The position numbers and the translations under genes are program-made. Shown in pieces: positions 13,342-21,969 of a DNA stretch of 30,447 nucleotides. Within the stretch, counting starts at the first letter, position 1, and each line of letters starts with the position of its first letter. Source of the DNA: a virus. The notes below the pieces were generated by a model. The model had not been told where the DNA came from, did not search any database, and was given only the letters and a program-made list of their open reading frames with translations. The stretch lies in the IMG/VR virus record IMGVR_UViG_3300042861_000168, positions 1-30,447 of that record. One strand, 5' to 3'.

Positions 13342-16118
13342 TGAGAACACGAATTGAATTAGGTAGTAGTGGGGATATAGAGTTATTTGAGGCAATAAGT
13401 ACGCCTCTTACTTTCTCTATTGCAGATATTAGAACACCCGAAACAAGACAAGGGGCTTTTAGTAAGACTATAACTATTCCCGGCAGCAAACAAAACAATA
13501 AGCTGTTAGGGCATATCTTTGATATTAACGTAGGGGATTGTACATTCAATCCTAAGTTAAAAACACCTGCAAGATTATTTATTAACGATGTACCACAGTT
13601 AAGTGGGTTTATGCAGTTGTTAAAAATAAAGAAGTTAGATAACTATAAAATAGAGTATGAGGTTGCCTTGTTTGGTAAGAACTCAAATATCTTTATTGAT
13701 ATTGGCGATAGTCTTTTAACTGACTTAGATTACTCGGAGTTAAACCATAACTACCAAAGAGATGAGCAGGTAGATAGCTGGACGCAAGATTATACCTATG
13801 GTTATGTTTATCCGTTAATTGATTATGGCTTTGATGCAGATATTAATAGTTATGATACTGAGCATTTATTCCCTGCAACGTATTTAAGGACTTATATTGA
13901 TAAGATATTTACCAATGCTGGATATAGCTACCAAAGTAGTTTTTTTGATAGTGCCTTCTTTAAGAAGTTAATCATACCAGCAACAGGTACAAAGATAGGA
14001 TTAAGTTCAGCACAGATTGACGCAAGGATATTTAATGCTTATGATAATACATTAAGAACGTATGCAGGGCCAGTTGCAGGAGGTAATACTGGTGGGAGTG
14101 TCCAACAGTTAACTATTGCAAATGAAACAAACGACCCCAGCAACCAATTTAACACTGGGACTTACATAGCTACAATAGCTAATAGTGGATATTATAATTT
14201 ATACAGTACTTTAGAATTTTATATTGAGGTTACAAGTTCAGTAACATATCCTACTTCTTCTCCAAGAGTTGGTATTTGGATAGAAAGAAAACCGAATGGA
14301 AGTTCATTTTGGAATGCAATAAATAGCAACTATTTAGATACTGGATTTTTCCCTTCAAGTAGTGGTGATATATCGAGTACTTATTCTTTGTATTGCTCTC
14401 TTGGCAATACTTTCTTATCACAAGGCGACCAGTTAAGGCTAAGAACTTATGGCAGTTTCTCAGGACTTGGTGGGTTTTCATTTGATATAAAAGCAAGTGG
14501 AGTAGTATTTGAGAATAGCGTAGTGAATAGCGGTTTAGTAGAGGGCAACACATTAGACTATAACCAAGCTATACCACAAAACATAAAGCAAAAAGAGTTA
14601 TTAACTTCTGTTATTAAGGCTTTCAATCTTTACATTGATGTAGATAACGATAACGATAAATTGCTATTGATTGAAACGAGGGACGATTTTTATGCAGATG
14701 GAACGGTAAAGGATTGGAGTAAGAAATTAGATATATCAAAAGATATTGAGTATACTCCATTAGGGGATTTAGATTTCAGAAAGTTTAAGTACTCTTATAA
14801 AAAAGATACTGATAACTATAATAAGAAGTACGAAGATAATTGGAAAGAGGTATACGGTCAATTAGTTTATGACAATGGCAACGAGTTTTTAAGTAATGAG
14901 AATAAGACAGAATTAATCTTTAGCCCTACGCCGCTATGTGATGACGTGAGTAGTGATAGAGTAGTAAGTAGGATTTGGGATGTACAAAGTAACGGTACTA
15001 TAAAACCTAAAGCATTTAACATACGATTACTTTATTATGGTGGATTAATTAGTACTAATGTAGATTGGATTCATACTGCAAGAGGTGGAGCAGATGTAGT
15101 TAGAAGTACTTATCCTTTTGCTGGACACGTAGATAGTCCTACTGCTCCTACATTGGACCTTAACTTTGGGGTCCCAAGAGAGATTTATTATAGAGCAAGT
15201 ACTTATACTGCTAACAACTTATTCAATACCTACTATTCAAAGTTTATAAACGAGATTACGGATAAAGATAGTAAGATAGTAACTGCTTACTTTCACTTAA
15301 CACCGTTGGACATACTTACGCTTGATTTTAGAAACGAATTTTACTTCGATAATCAAAGGTTCAGATTAAACAAGATATACGATTATAATCCAATTGTAAA
15401 CGAATTAACTAAATGTGAGTTTGTAAAGTTAAAAGAGGCTAACAGATATTCGGGACTGATAGGGCTACCAGTAAACGGAGCGGGATTAAGTAGTGGTGAT
15501 ATTCAGTTACTGCCGAGTTTTGGCGATGACGTTTTAAATGCTCAAGGTAATAATACTCCGAATACTCCAATAGGTAACGATAATACTTATGGTAATGGTG
15601 GACGTAACGTATTAGTTAATGGAGGGAATAACTATGTACACGATTACGTTGATGGAGTTACGCTTCTTAATAGTAGTGGTGATACTGTTTATGCAGGATT
15701 AAGAAATGTAACGCTAATAAACACTAATGATGTAGAAATAACAAGCGGAGATGTAGTAGCTATAAATGGAGTTGTTTATCCAAAAATTTTTAATCAATAT
15801 TCAACTGTTTTAAATGTACCATCGTCTACTAAAACTTATAATTTAGGAGTAGTGGGTGGGTTGTTATTAGTTGAAACTGGTGCAACCAATACGGCTATAA
15901 ATTTACCGAGTGCAAGTAGTATTTATGTATACGATAATACTTATGGCTATGCTTTTGGTAAGATAATTAACATTAAAAAAGTAGATAATGGAATAGGTAA
16001 TGTTGTTATTAATCCGAATGGTAGCGAAACAATAGATGGACAATTAACACAAACATTATATACGCAATACGACAATATATCAATACAGAGTGATGGAACT
16101 AACTGGCATATAATATAA
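13341..16118 (+). CDS. large tail tip/baseplate protein with C-terminal fibre-like module
   Basis: A 925-aa protein. The N-terminal part (SIADIRTPETRQGAFSKTIT, 26-45, then IPGSKQNNKLLGHIF) is the signature of a Bacteroidetes phage tip protein I have seen annotated as tail-associated. The central ~400 residues are beta-rich and also include IDYGFD and LYIDVDNDNDKLLLIETRDDFY. From about 690 it changes to repetitive Gly/Asn-rich sequence (NTPNTPIGNDNTYGNGGRN), then a terminal beta module (VINPNGSETIDGQ..TLYTQYDNISIQSDGTNWHII) common at the ends of phage fibre proteins. It probably forms the tail tip and initiates receptor contact. There is no clear peptidase or hydrolase motif. Confidence 0.7.
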   Translation: MRTRIELGSSGDIELFEAISTPLTFSIADIRTPETRQGAFSKTITIPGSKQNNKLLGHIFDINVGDCTFNPKLKTPARLFINDVPQLSGFMQLLKIKKLDNYKIEYEVALFGKNSNIFIDIGDSLLTDLDYSELNHNYQRDEQVDSWTQDYTYGYVYPLIDYGFDADINSYDTEHLFPATYLRTYIDKIFTNAGYSYQSSFFDSAFFKKLIIPATGTKIGLSSAQIDARIFNAYDNTLRTYAGPVAGGNTGGSVQQLTIANETNDPSNQFNTGTYIATIANSGYYNLYSTLEFYIEVTSSVTYPTSSPRVGIWIERKPNGSSFWNAINSNYLDTGFFPSSSGDISSTYSLYCSLGNTFLSQGDQLRLRTYGSFSGLGGFSFDIKASGVVFENSVVNSGLVEGNTLDYNQAIPQNIKQKELLTSVIKAFNLYIDVDNDNDKLLLIETRDDFYADGTVKDWSKKLDISKDIEYTPLGDLDFRKFKYSYKKDTDNYNKKYEDNWKEVYGQLVYDNGNEFLSNENKTELIFSPTPLCDDVSSDRVVSRIWDVQSNGTIKPKAFNIRLLYYGGLISTNVDWIHTARGGADVVRSTYPFAGHVDSPTAPTLDLNFGVPREIYYRASTYTANNLFNTYYSKFINEITDKDSKIVTAYFHLTPLDILTLDFRNEFYFDNQRFRLNKIYDYNPIVNELTKCEFVKLKEANRYSGLIGLPVNGAGLSSGDIQLLPSFGDDVLNAQGNNTPNTPIGNDNTYGNGGRNVLVNGGNNYVHDYVDGVTLLNSSGDTVYAGLRNVTLINTNDVEITSGDVVAINGVVYPKIFNQYSTVLNVPSSTKTYNLGVVGGLLLVETGATNTAINLPSASSIYVYDNTYGYAFGKIINIKKVDNGIGNVVINPNGSETIDGQLTQTLYTQYDNISIQSDGTNWHII

Positions 16119-17282
16119 ATGAGTTATTTTAGATACCCTAATAATAGAATAGTATTTGTTGATAATACAAATGATTTTCCAGCACCTATTGGTGGAGTGA
16201 TAACGCTTGATGACGAGGTTACATATTTTATATGCAAAGAAGTAGACATTTTAGGCGATAGGCTTGTTTGTGGAGAGAACACAACTATTATAGGAGGTAG
16301 TTCTGAAAATTGCAGATTAAAGTCAACTGGATTGGTAGGCACTGCTTTAATAACTTCTATTTATTCTTTGCCTATTAGAAATATAACAATAGAGGCTGAT
16401 GTAGCTTTAGATTTGCAAGGCGATGGAGTAAATACTGCATTAGATTGGTTTGGAGTTAATTTTACTGATTGTAATTCAGTTGGATATATAAAAGATTACT
16501 CTAACTTTATTATGGCAGATAGTGCTTTTCTTAACTCTGGAAAATTAACATTTGATGGAACTATTGGAACAGTTGGATTAGACCAGTGTTTATTTGATTG
16601 TAATGCAAGTGGTACTATATTTATTTTACCATCGACATTAACTATAACAAGACGTTTTAGAGCAATTTATTCATCATTTATTATCGGTAGTGGAGAAACG
16701 GGATTGGATGTAGATGTAAGTGCTACTATACCAACGGAGGGGTATATTTTAGATACCATTAACTTTAGTGGTGCTGGTACTTATTTAACTGGATTAGACC
16801 ATACAAGTAATGATGCTTTATTTATTAACTGCAAAGGAATAACTAATAGTGCTGTTAATGGGCAGTTGTATATGCAAGGGAACGCAACAGCAACAACCGT
16901 TACTCTACAAAATACATTCTATAAGATAGCAGGTACAACAACTGCGAGTGCTGATAATTCAAAGTTTAGCCATTCAAATAATAGGCTTACTTGTGATGCA
17001 GTAATTAGTAGAAAATATTTAATACAATGTTATTTATCATTTACTGCTGGCAATGGTAATGTATGTGAGTTTGGTTTTTATGATAGTCAATTATCGGCAG
17101 TTAGAACTCCAAGTAAAACTAAGTCAACGGCTAATGCAAGTGGTAGAGCAGAGAATATAGGATTTGCTTGTGTAGTAACTATGGGTTTAGGCGATTATTT
17201 AGAAATACACTGTTCTAATACTTCCGCATCAACAAACATTACAGTAGACAATATGAACTTTGTAATAACAGAAATAAAGTAA
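16119..17282 (+). CDS. tail spike/fibre: beta-helix with C1q/TNF-like jelly-roll end
   Basis: A 387-aa protein directly after the tip gene. Residues ~20-240 have the short repeated strands of a right-handed beta-helix (GENTTIIGG; NITIEADVALDLQGDG; FLNSGKLTFDGT; DALFINCKGI). The C-terminal ~140 residues switch to a jelly-roll pattern: YLIQCYLSFTAGNGNVCEFG, then GLGDYLEIHCSNTS and VDNMNFVITEI, as in C1q/TNF-like trimer heads of phage adhesins. The beta-helix shows no obvious catalytic site, so it is more likely a receptor binder than a depolymerase. Confidence 0.68.
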   Translation: MSYFRYPNNRIVFVDNTNDFPAPIGGVITLDDEVTYFICKEVDILGDRLVCGENTTIIGGSSENCRLKSTGLVGTALITSIYSLPIRNITIEADVALDLQGDGVNTALDWFGVNFTDCNSVGYIKDYSNFIMADSAFLNSGKLTFDGTIGTVGLDQCLFDCNASGTIFILPSTLTITRRFRAIYSSFIIGSGETGLDVDVSATIPTEGYILDTINFSGAGTYLTGLDHTSNDALFINCKGITNSAVNGQLYMQGNATATTVTLQNTFYKIAGTTTASADNSKFSHSNNRLTCDAVISRKYLIQCYLSFTAGNGNVCEFGFYDSQLSAVRTPSKTKSTANASGRAENIGFACVVTMGLGDYLEIHCSNTSASTNITVDNMNFVITEIK

Positions 17283-17283
17283 A

Positions 17284-19002
17284 ATGGCAAAAAAGGAATT
17301 AGCATTTGAAGCGAGTGTAGATATTGGCAATGGTGCTAAGTCTATTAAGGCACTTAAAAACGATTACAAAGAGGCTCAACAAGAGTTAAATGGTTTAACT
17401 GTTGGCACTAAGGAATACGTTAAGCAGTTAGAAAAATTAGGAGGTATTAAGGATAGTATTGGCGACCTTAATGCTGAGATTGCAGCGTTTAACCCTGAGG
17501 GGAAAGTACAAGCGTTTGGTAATGTTATTGGAGGTTTAGCAAGTGGATTCCAAGCAGCACAAGGAGCAGCGGCATTATTTGGAGCAGAGGGTGAAGAGTT
17601 GCAAAAGACTTTATTAAAGGTACAAGCGGCGTCCGCTTTTGCAGATGGTATAAAAGGTATTGCAGGTTTAAAAGACCAATTTATAGTTTTAGGAAATGTA
17701 ATTAAGGCTAATCCTTTGTTATTAATTGCTACAATTATTGCAGGGATTGGTACGGCTTTATTTGCTTTAAAAGATAAGATAGGAATAGTAGGAGATGCTT
17801 TCGATGCTATTGGAGATGCTATTGGATTTGTTACTGATAAGATAAAAGAGTTTACCGATTGGATAGGGCTATCTACGTTTGCTATTGATGAACAAGCAGA
17901 GGCAACAGTAAATGCAGCTAAAAAAACTCAAGAGGCATTAACGCAAAGATATGACGATGAAATAGCACTTGCAAAAGCAGCAGGAAAGAACACCGAAGAG
18001 CTTGAAAAGAAAAAGCAAGTAGCAATTTTAGAGAGTGCTAAAACTCAAATTGAAGCCTTAAAGAGTGTAGCTGCTGCAAATGGGGAGTGGACAGAAGAAC
18101 AAATAGAGCAACTAAAAACATTAGGCAAGTCTATACATGATGCCTCAATGGCTATTAAAGTATCAAATGAAGAAGCAAGAGCAGAAGAACTTGGTAAGGT
18201 AGTAGAATTTAATAAGAAGAAAGAAGCAGAAGAAGAAGCACACCAAAAACACTTAGACGATATTCGTAGAACGTGGAATGAATCTTATGAAGCAGCAAGA
18301 GAAAAGGCGTATTTCGATAAAGTAGAAAAAGATAGACAGCAAGAATTAGCAGACCAAACAATAACAAACGATACTTTATTTGAAGGGGAGCAAGAGCAAC
18401 AAGCAAATTATGATGCTTATTTTAAAGACCTTCATATATTAACTGAGCAAGAGAGATATGCTTTTTCTATGGAGATTGCACAAGCCTCTGCAAACAGTAT
18501 GCAGGCTTTATCCGATGCAGTATTTGCTATTAAGTTAGGCAACTTAGAAAAAGGCTCTAAAGCTGAATTAGAAACTGCAAAGAAACAGTTTAAGATTAAT
18601 AAGGCTTTAGCAATTACACAAACTGTTATATCTACAATTATGGGTATAACAAATGCTTTGTCGGCTCAATCGGTAGTGCCTGAGCCATTCGGAACTATTC
18701 TAAAAGTTGCTAATGCTGTTGCTGTTGGTATTGCTGGAACTGCTAATACTGCTAAGATTGCCTCACAACAATTTAATAGTGGTGGAGGCGGTGGTGTAAC
18801 GGCTGCTAATATTTCAAGTGCTGGTGGTGGAGTAAATATAGCACCTCCGAGTACAGGCAGCACATTACTTAATTCAGATGGTACAATAAAGAAACAAGGA
18901 ACAAACGCACAACCAATGGTTAAGGCTTATGTAACGGAAACTGATATAAGCAGTACACAAAAAAGAGTAAACAGTATTGAGGAGAAGTCACAAATTAAAT
19001 AG
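17284..19002 (+). CDS. tape measure protein
   Basis: A 572-aa protein with the hallmarks of a tape measure: an Ala/Gly-rich helical N-terminus (FGNVIGGLASGFQAAQGAAA, 77-96), a hydrophobic segment at ~145-163 (LLLIATIIAGIGTALFALK), a long charged coiled coil over ~205-430 rich in Glu, Lys, Gln and Ala, a second hydrophobic Ala-rich region (LAITQTVISTIMGITNALSA), and a flexible Gly/Ser-rich end (NSGGGGGVTAANISSAGGGV). At roughly 1.5 angstrom per residue it would specify a tail near 85 nm. It closes the tail operon; promoter copy 3 follows. It lies downstream of the frameshifting chaperone, though the tip genes come in between, which is atypical. Confidence 0.85.
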   Translation: MAKKELAFEASVDIGNGAKSIKALKNDYKEAQQELNGLTVGTKEYVKQLEKLGGIKDSIGDLNAEIAAFNPEGKVQAFGNVIGGLASGFQAAQGAAALFGAEGEELQKTLLKVQAASAFADGIKGIAGLKDQFIVLGNVIKANPLLLIATIIAGIGTALFALKDKIGIVGDAFDAIGDAIGFVTDKIKEFTDWIGLSTFAIDEQAEATVNAAKKTQEALTQRYDDEIALAKAAGKNTEELEKKKQVAILESAKTQIEALKSVAAANGEWTEEQIEQLKTLGKSIHDASMAIKVSNEEARAEELGKVVEFNKKKEAEEEAHQKHLDDIRRTWNESYEAAREKAYFDKVEKDRQQELADQTITNDTLFEGEQEQQANYDAYFKDLHILTEQERYAFSMEIAQASANSMQALSDAVFAIKLGNLEKGSKAELETAKKQFKINKALAITQTVISTIMGITNALSAQSVVPEPFGTILKVANAVAVGIAGTANTAKIASQQFNSGGGGGVTAANISSAGGGVNIAPPSTGSTLLNSDGTIKKQGTNAQPMVKAYVTETDISSTQKRVNSIEEKSQIK

Positions 19003-19030
19003 CACACTATAACTAAATAAATATATAATA
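19000..19030 (+). promoter_or_regulatory. late-type promoter motif, copy 3 (protease)
   Basis: TAGCACA at 19000-19006 (one mismatch), 13 nt, AATATATAATA at 19020-19030 (one mismatch), then GT and the ATG at 19033. It occupies most of the 30-bp gap after the tape measure gene. Confidence 0.55.
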
Positions 19031-19032
19031 GT

Positions 19033-19626
19033 ATGGAAAAGGTATTACCAATTTATAGGCTAACTATAAAAGATGAAGACGATAAAATGGGGGTTAACTA
19101 CGTTGCTCTTGTTGACGAACCAGCAATTCAAACTAATTGGCTAGCATTTAACGGACAAATGAAGTTCGCAATGGATAAGGAGCGCAAGATTATTACTGGT
19201 GCTTTGATGTTAGCAGACTTACCAATATATCGTAGAAGCGAAAAGATGGGAGAGTTTTACGTTGTGTTTGATAAATTCCAAATTGAAAAGATAGTACAAA
19301 GGTTCATGAAAAACGGTTTTACCGATAACGTAAACAAGATGCACGATGCTAAACAAACCGTTGATGGAGTTTATATGTACGAATCATTTATTGTTGATTA
19401 TCAAAGAGGTATAAGACCACCAGTAGGATTTGAAGATGCACCTGAGGGTAGTTGGTTTGGAAGTTACAAAGTAGATAACGAGGACGTATGGAATAACTTT
19501 ATTAAGACTGGCGAATTTAAAGGATTTAGTGTAGAGGGAGTGTTTGATTTAGTACCCGAAGGAGATGCAAAGGAAAAAGATATTATGAAACAGATAGTAG
19601 ATATTATCGCCTCTATAACTGAATAA
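19033..19626 (+). CDS. prohead protease, XkdF-like (S78-related)
   Basis: A 197-aa protein starting MEKVLPIYRLTIKDEDDKMG. The segment YVALVDEPAIQTNWLAF, then KERKIITGALMLADLPIYRR, MHDAKQTVDGVYMYESFIVD, and FIKTGEFKGFSVEGVFDL is the pattern of XkdF-like putative serine proteases in phage head modules: the conserved His in the MHD segment and the Ser in GFSVEG are the likely catalytic residues. It would cleave scaffold and capsid precursors during prohead maturation, consistent with its place just before scaffold and capsid. It has its own late-type promoter. Confidence 0.8.
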   Translation: MEKVLPIYRLTIKDEDDKMGVNYVALVDEPAIQTNWLAFNGQMKFAMDKERKIITGALMLADLPIYRRSEKMGEFYVVFDKFQIEKIVQRFMKNGFTDNVNKMHDAKQTVDGVYMYESFIVDYQRGIRPPVGFEDAPEGSWFGSYKVDNEDVWNNFIKTGEFKGFSVEGVFDLVPEGDAKEKDIMKQIVDIIASITE

Positions 19627-19627
19627 G

Positions 19628-19658
19628 TTGCACACTACTATTAAAAGTATATATAATT
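19628..19658 (+). promoter_or_regulatory. late-type promoter motif, copy 4 (scaffold/capsid)
   Basis: TTGCACA at 19628-19634, 13 nt, TATATATAATT at 19648-19658. Unlike the other copies, this one leaves 17 nt (TATAAATAACTTATAAAA) before the ATG at 19676, so its transcript could carry a short untranslated leader. It drives the genes with the highest expected demand. Confidence 0.65.
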
Positions 19659-19675
19659 ATAAATAACTTATAAAA

Positions 19676-20329
19676 ATGAACATTAACGAAGCACTTGATA
19701 AATTAAAAGGTATCGTAGAGAAATTTAGCGGTACTGAGCAAAAGTTTAAAGACGTTAAACTTAACGATGGTACTACTATTATTTCTTATGATGGTGATAT
19801 GCCAGCACAAGGTATGCCATTATTTGTGGTTACACCTGAGGGTAGAATACCAGCACCAGATGGGGAACACGTAACCGAAGATGGAACTACTATCGTTGTT
19901 ATTGGTGGTTTAATTGCAGAGGTTAAAGAAGCCGAAGTAGAAGCACCAGTAGCGGAAGGAACACCAACAGAAACACCAGCAGCGACACCAGTTGAATCAG
20001 CATCAGCACCAAAAAGAGTAATCAAATCACAAGTTGAAGAACACGTTTTCTCTTTAGAGATTGAAGGTTACGAGCCTATTACAGTTGATTTTTCTTCTAT
20101 GCTTGCACCTTATAACGAAAAGTTTGCAGCACTTGAAAAAGAAAACGCTGAGTATAAAGCTGAGTTTGCAAAAGCAGCAGAGTTTAAAACTGAGGTTATT
20201 AAGTTAGTATCTGAAATTGGCGACCAGCCAGCAGCAGAGGCAACAGACAAAGAAGTAAACAAATTTAAAAAGAAAATGTCTTTAAAAGACGCACAATTAG
20301 AATTTAGAAACGCATTAAAAAATAATTAA
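19676..20329 (+). CDS. capsid scaffolding protein (putative)
   Basis: A 217-aa acidic protein immediately before the major capsid gene. The N-terminal ~75 residues form a small beta module (LNDGTTIISYDGD; TPEGRIPAPDGEHVTEDGTT), followed by an Ala/Glu/Pro/Thr-rich linker (~80-120), then a helical coiled-coil-like part (EKFAALEKENAEYKAEFAKA) and a basic C-terminal helix (KKMSLKDAQLEFRNALKNN) that could bind capsid subunits. Length, composition and position between protease and capsid fit a scaffold that the XkdF-like protease removes. The sequence family is not obvious to me beyond this. Confidence 0.72.
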   Translation: MNINEALDKLKGIVEKFSGTEQKFKDVKLNDGTTIISYDGDMPAQGMPLFVVTPEGRIPAPDGEHVTEDGTTIVVIGGLIAEVKEAEVEAPVAEGTPTETPAATPVESASAPKRVIKSQVEEHVFSLEIEGYEPITVDFSSMLAPYNEKFAALEKENAEYKAEFAKAAEFKTEVIKLVSEIGDQPAAEATDKEVNKFKKKMSLKDAQLEFRNALKNN

Positions 20330-20345
20330 AAAACACATTTAAAAC

Positions 20346-21305
20346 ATGGCAGGATTTACTAACAGTTCGTTAACGGACTACATTGAACAAAACAAGGGCG
20401 ACCTTATCCTTGAAGCGGTAGCAGGAGCACCAACATTGACTTACCCTATTGATATTATTCAAGGGATTAAGTCGAGTCAAGCATTTAATTTTTTAGCTGT
20501 TACAGCACCGTTTCAAACTGGAACTACTTGTGCATTTAACAGTTCAGGAGATGTTACATTTACTCAGTCTACAATCTCTGTAACCGATGTAAAAGTACAA
20601 AATCAATTTTGCCCTAAAACACTTGAGAGCAAATACACTCAAAAGTTTTTACGTCCAGGAGCGCAACAAGAAGAGTTACCAGTTGGCAAATACATTACTG
20701 ACCAAGTAAACTTGTTGATTAAAGCACAAATGGAACAGGCATTATGGCAAGGTGATACTGCTTTAACTAACTTACCTAACTTGAAAATTTTTGATGGTTG
20801 GTTGAAGAAAATTGATGCAGGTTCTCCAGTAATTGCAACTGCAACGGCAGACGTTACAACTGGTAATATTATCAGTATCGTTGATAATATGTACACATTG
20901 TTAGGTACTAACTTGCCAGCTATTATGAGCCGTCCTGACTTAGTATTGGTTATGGGTAAAGATACTTTCCAATTGTTAGTATTAGCATTGCGTAACTTAA
21001 ACTACTTCCATATCGAAGTAAACCAATCGTTACAATCTTGGGAATTAACATTCCCTACATACGGATTGAAAGTTATCGGAGTAGATGGTTTGTCAAACAT
21101 TGCAGGTACTCAAGCAACTAAGAAAGACCGTATGGTATTGACTTATTGGGATAACTTAGTATTTGGTACTGACTTACAATCTGATTATGAAAACTACGAA
21201 ATGTGGTATTCTAAAGATGACAGAGTTATCAAGTTATCAGCAGAGTGGAAAGCTGGAACAGCAGTAAAGAAAACTACTGAGGTTATCACTTACAAAAATT
21301 CTTAA
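20346..21305 (+). CDS. major capsid protein
   Basis: A 319-aa protein starting AGFTNSSLTDYIEQNKGDLI, with FCPKTLESKYTQKFLRPGAQ, LLIKAQMEQALWQGD and the C-terminal GLKVIGVDGLSN, YWDNLVFGTD and KDDRVIKLSAEWKAGTAV, consistent with an HK97-fold shell protein (spine helix, then A-domain, then P-domain strands) of the Bacteroidetes phage type. It follows the scaffold gene, begins after TTTAAAACATG (an A-rich leader), and is closed by a strong terminator, as expected for the most abundant virion protein. Confidence 0.85.
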   Translation: MAGFTNSSLTDYIEQNKGDLILEAVAGAPTLTYPIDIIQGIKSSQAFNFLAVTAPFQTGTTCAFNSSGDVTFTQSTISVTDVKVQNQFCPKTLESKYTQKFLRPGAQQEELPVGKYITDQVNLLIKAQMEQALWQGDTALTNLPNLKIFDGWLKKIDAGSPVIATATADVTTGNIISIVDNMYTLLGTNLPAIMSRPDLVLVMGKDTFQLLVLALRNLNYFHIEVNQSLQSWELTFPTYGLKVIGVDGLSNIAGTQATKKDRMVLTYWDNLVFGTDLQSDYENYEMWYSKDDRVIKLSAEWKAGTAVKKTTEVITYKNS

Positions 21306-21314
21306 TTAACATAA

Positions 21315-21340
21315 GGGGGTTATTTCGGTAACCCCTTTTT
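21315..21340 (+). terminator. intrinsic terminator after the capsid gene
   Basis: GGGGTTA (21316-21322), loop TTTCGG, TAACCCC (21329-21335), then five T (21336-21340). It is placed 10 bases after the capsid stop. No promoter is visible before the next gene, so that gene depends on read-through. Confidence 0.85.
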
Positions 21341-21356
21341 AAAACTTTTATACAAC

Positions 21357-21878
21357 ATGGCTTGTACTATTATTAATGGGAGAGAGATTGATTGCCGAGA
21401 TTCTATCGGTGGTATTGCGGAGGTTTATATTACTGAATGGGCTAATGTTCCACAAGCGAACATTACAGCTACAAGTGGTACAATTACTGCAATGTCATGT
21501 AGTGCTGGTAAGAAATTCTTTACTTTCCAATTAGAAAAAGAAAACGCATCATTTACGGAAACTGAAAATAGTTCGGTAGAGAATGGTACTTTATTTTACG
21601 AAAGTAATTTGAACTTTACTATTAAAAAGATGAGTGCTGCAAATCGTAATGCTTTAAATATTTTAGCAAAGAATAGATTAATGGTTATTGTAAAAGATAA
21701 CAACGGGTTAATTTATTTGATGGGACAAGTAAACGGAGCGGATAAGATTGGCGAAAACAATGCTACAAGTGGTAAGGCTTTTGGGGATATGAATGGTTAC
21801 TCTTTGAACTTCACAGCAAAAGAGCCAAACCCAGTAAACACTTTATCACAAGTAATTCTATCAACTCTTTTAGTTTAA
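21357..21878 (+). CDS. major tail tube protein (putative)
   Basis: A 173-aa beta-rich protein: ACTIINGREIDCRDSIGGIA and EVYITEW at the start, then FFTFQLEKENASFTETENSS, FYESNLNFTIKKMS, RLMVIVKDNNGLIYLMGQVN and GYSLNFTAKEP. The pattern of an early EVYIT/W strand, a long loop, a central helix (AANRNALNILAKN) and a final strand with TAKEP matches tail tube subunits of this phage group. It stands between two intrinsic terminators, next to the capsid gene rather than with the tape measure. Confidence 0.7.
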   Translation: MACTIINGREIDCRDSIGGIAEVYITEWANVPQANITATSGTITAMSCSAGKKFFTFQLEKENASFTETENSSVENGTLFYESNLNFTIKKMSAANRNALNILAKNRLMVIVKDNNGLIYLMGQVNGADKIGENNATSGKAFGDMNGYSLNFTAKEPNPVNTLSQVILSTLLV

Positions 21879-21904
21879 TTTTCATAGTTTTGGTTTTTAG
21901 GGAG

Positions 21905-21933
21905 AGGGAAGCAGTAAAATGTTTCCCTTTTTT
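21905..21933 (+). terminator. intrinsic terminator after the tail tube gene
   Basis: AGGGAA (21905-21910), a 12-nt loop, TTCCCT (21923-21928), and a T run to 21933. The stem is short, so it is weaker than the one after the capsid gene. It lies directly upstream of late-type promoter copy 5. Confidence 0.65.
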
Positions 21934-21934
21934 A

Positions 21935-21965
21935 TTGCACAAAATCCAAATAATTATATATAATA
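21935..21965 (+). promoter_or_regulatory. late-type promoter motif, copy 5 (portal operon)
   Basis: TTGCACA at 21935-21941, 13 nt, TATATATAATA at 21955-21965, then GTAT and the ATG at 21970. It sits right behind a terminator, as expected of a promoter that starts a new unit. Confidence 0.68.
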
Positions 21966-21969
21966 GTAT

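Noticed and set aside
18780-18850. Gly-codon repeats (GGTGGAGGCGGTGGT) resembling a tandem repeat
   Set aside because: They encode the flexible Gly/Ser-rich end of the tape measure protein and show no regular unit of repeat or array structure.
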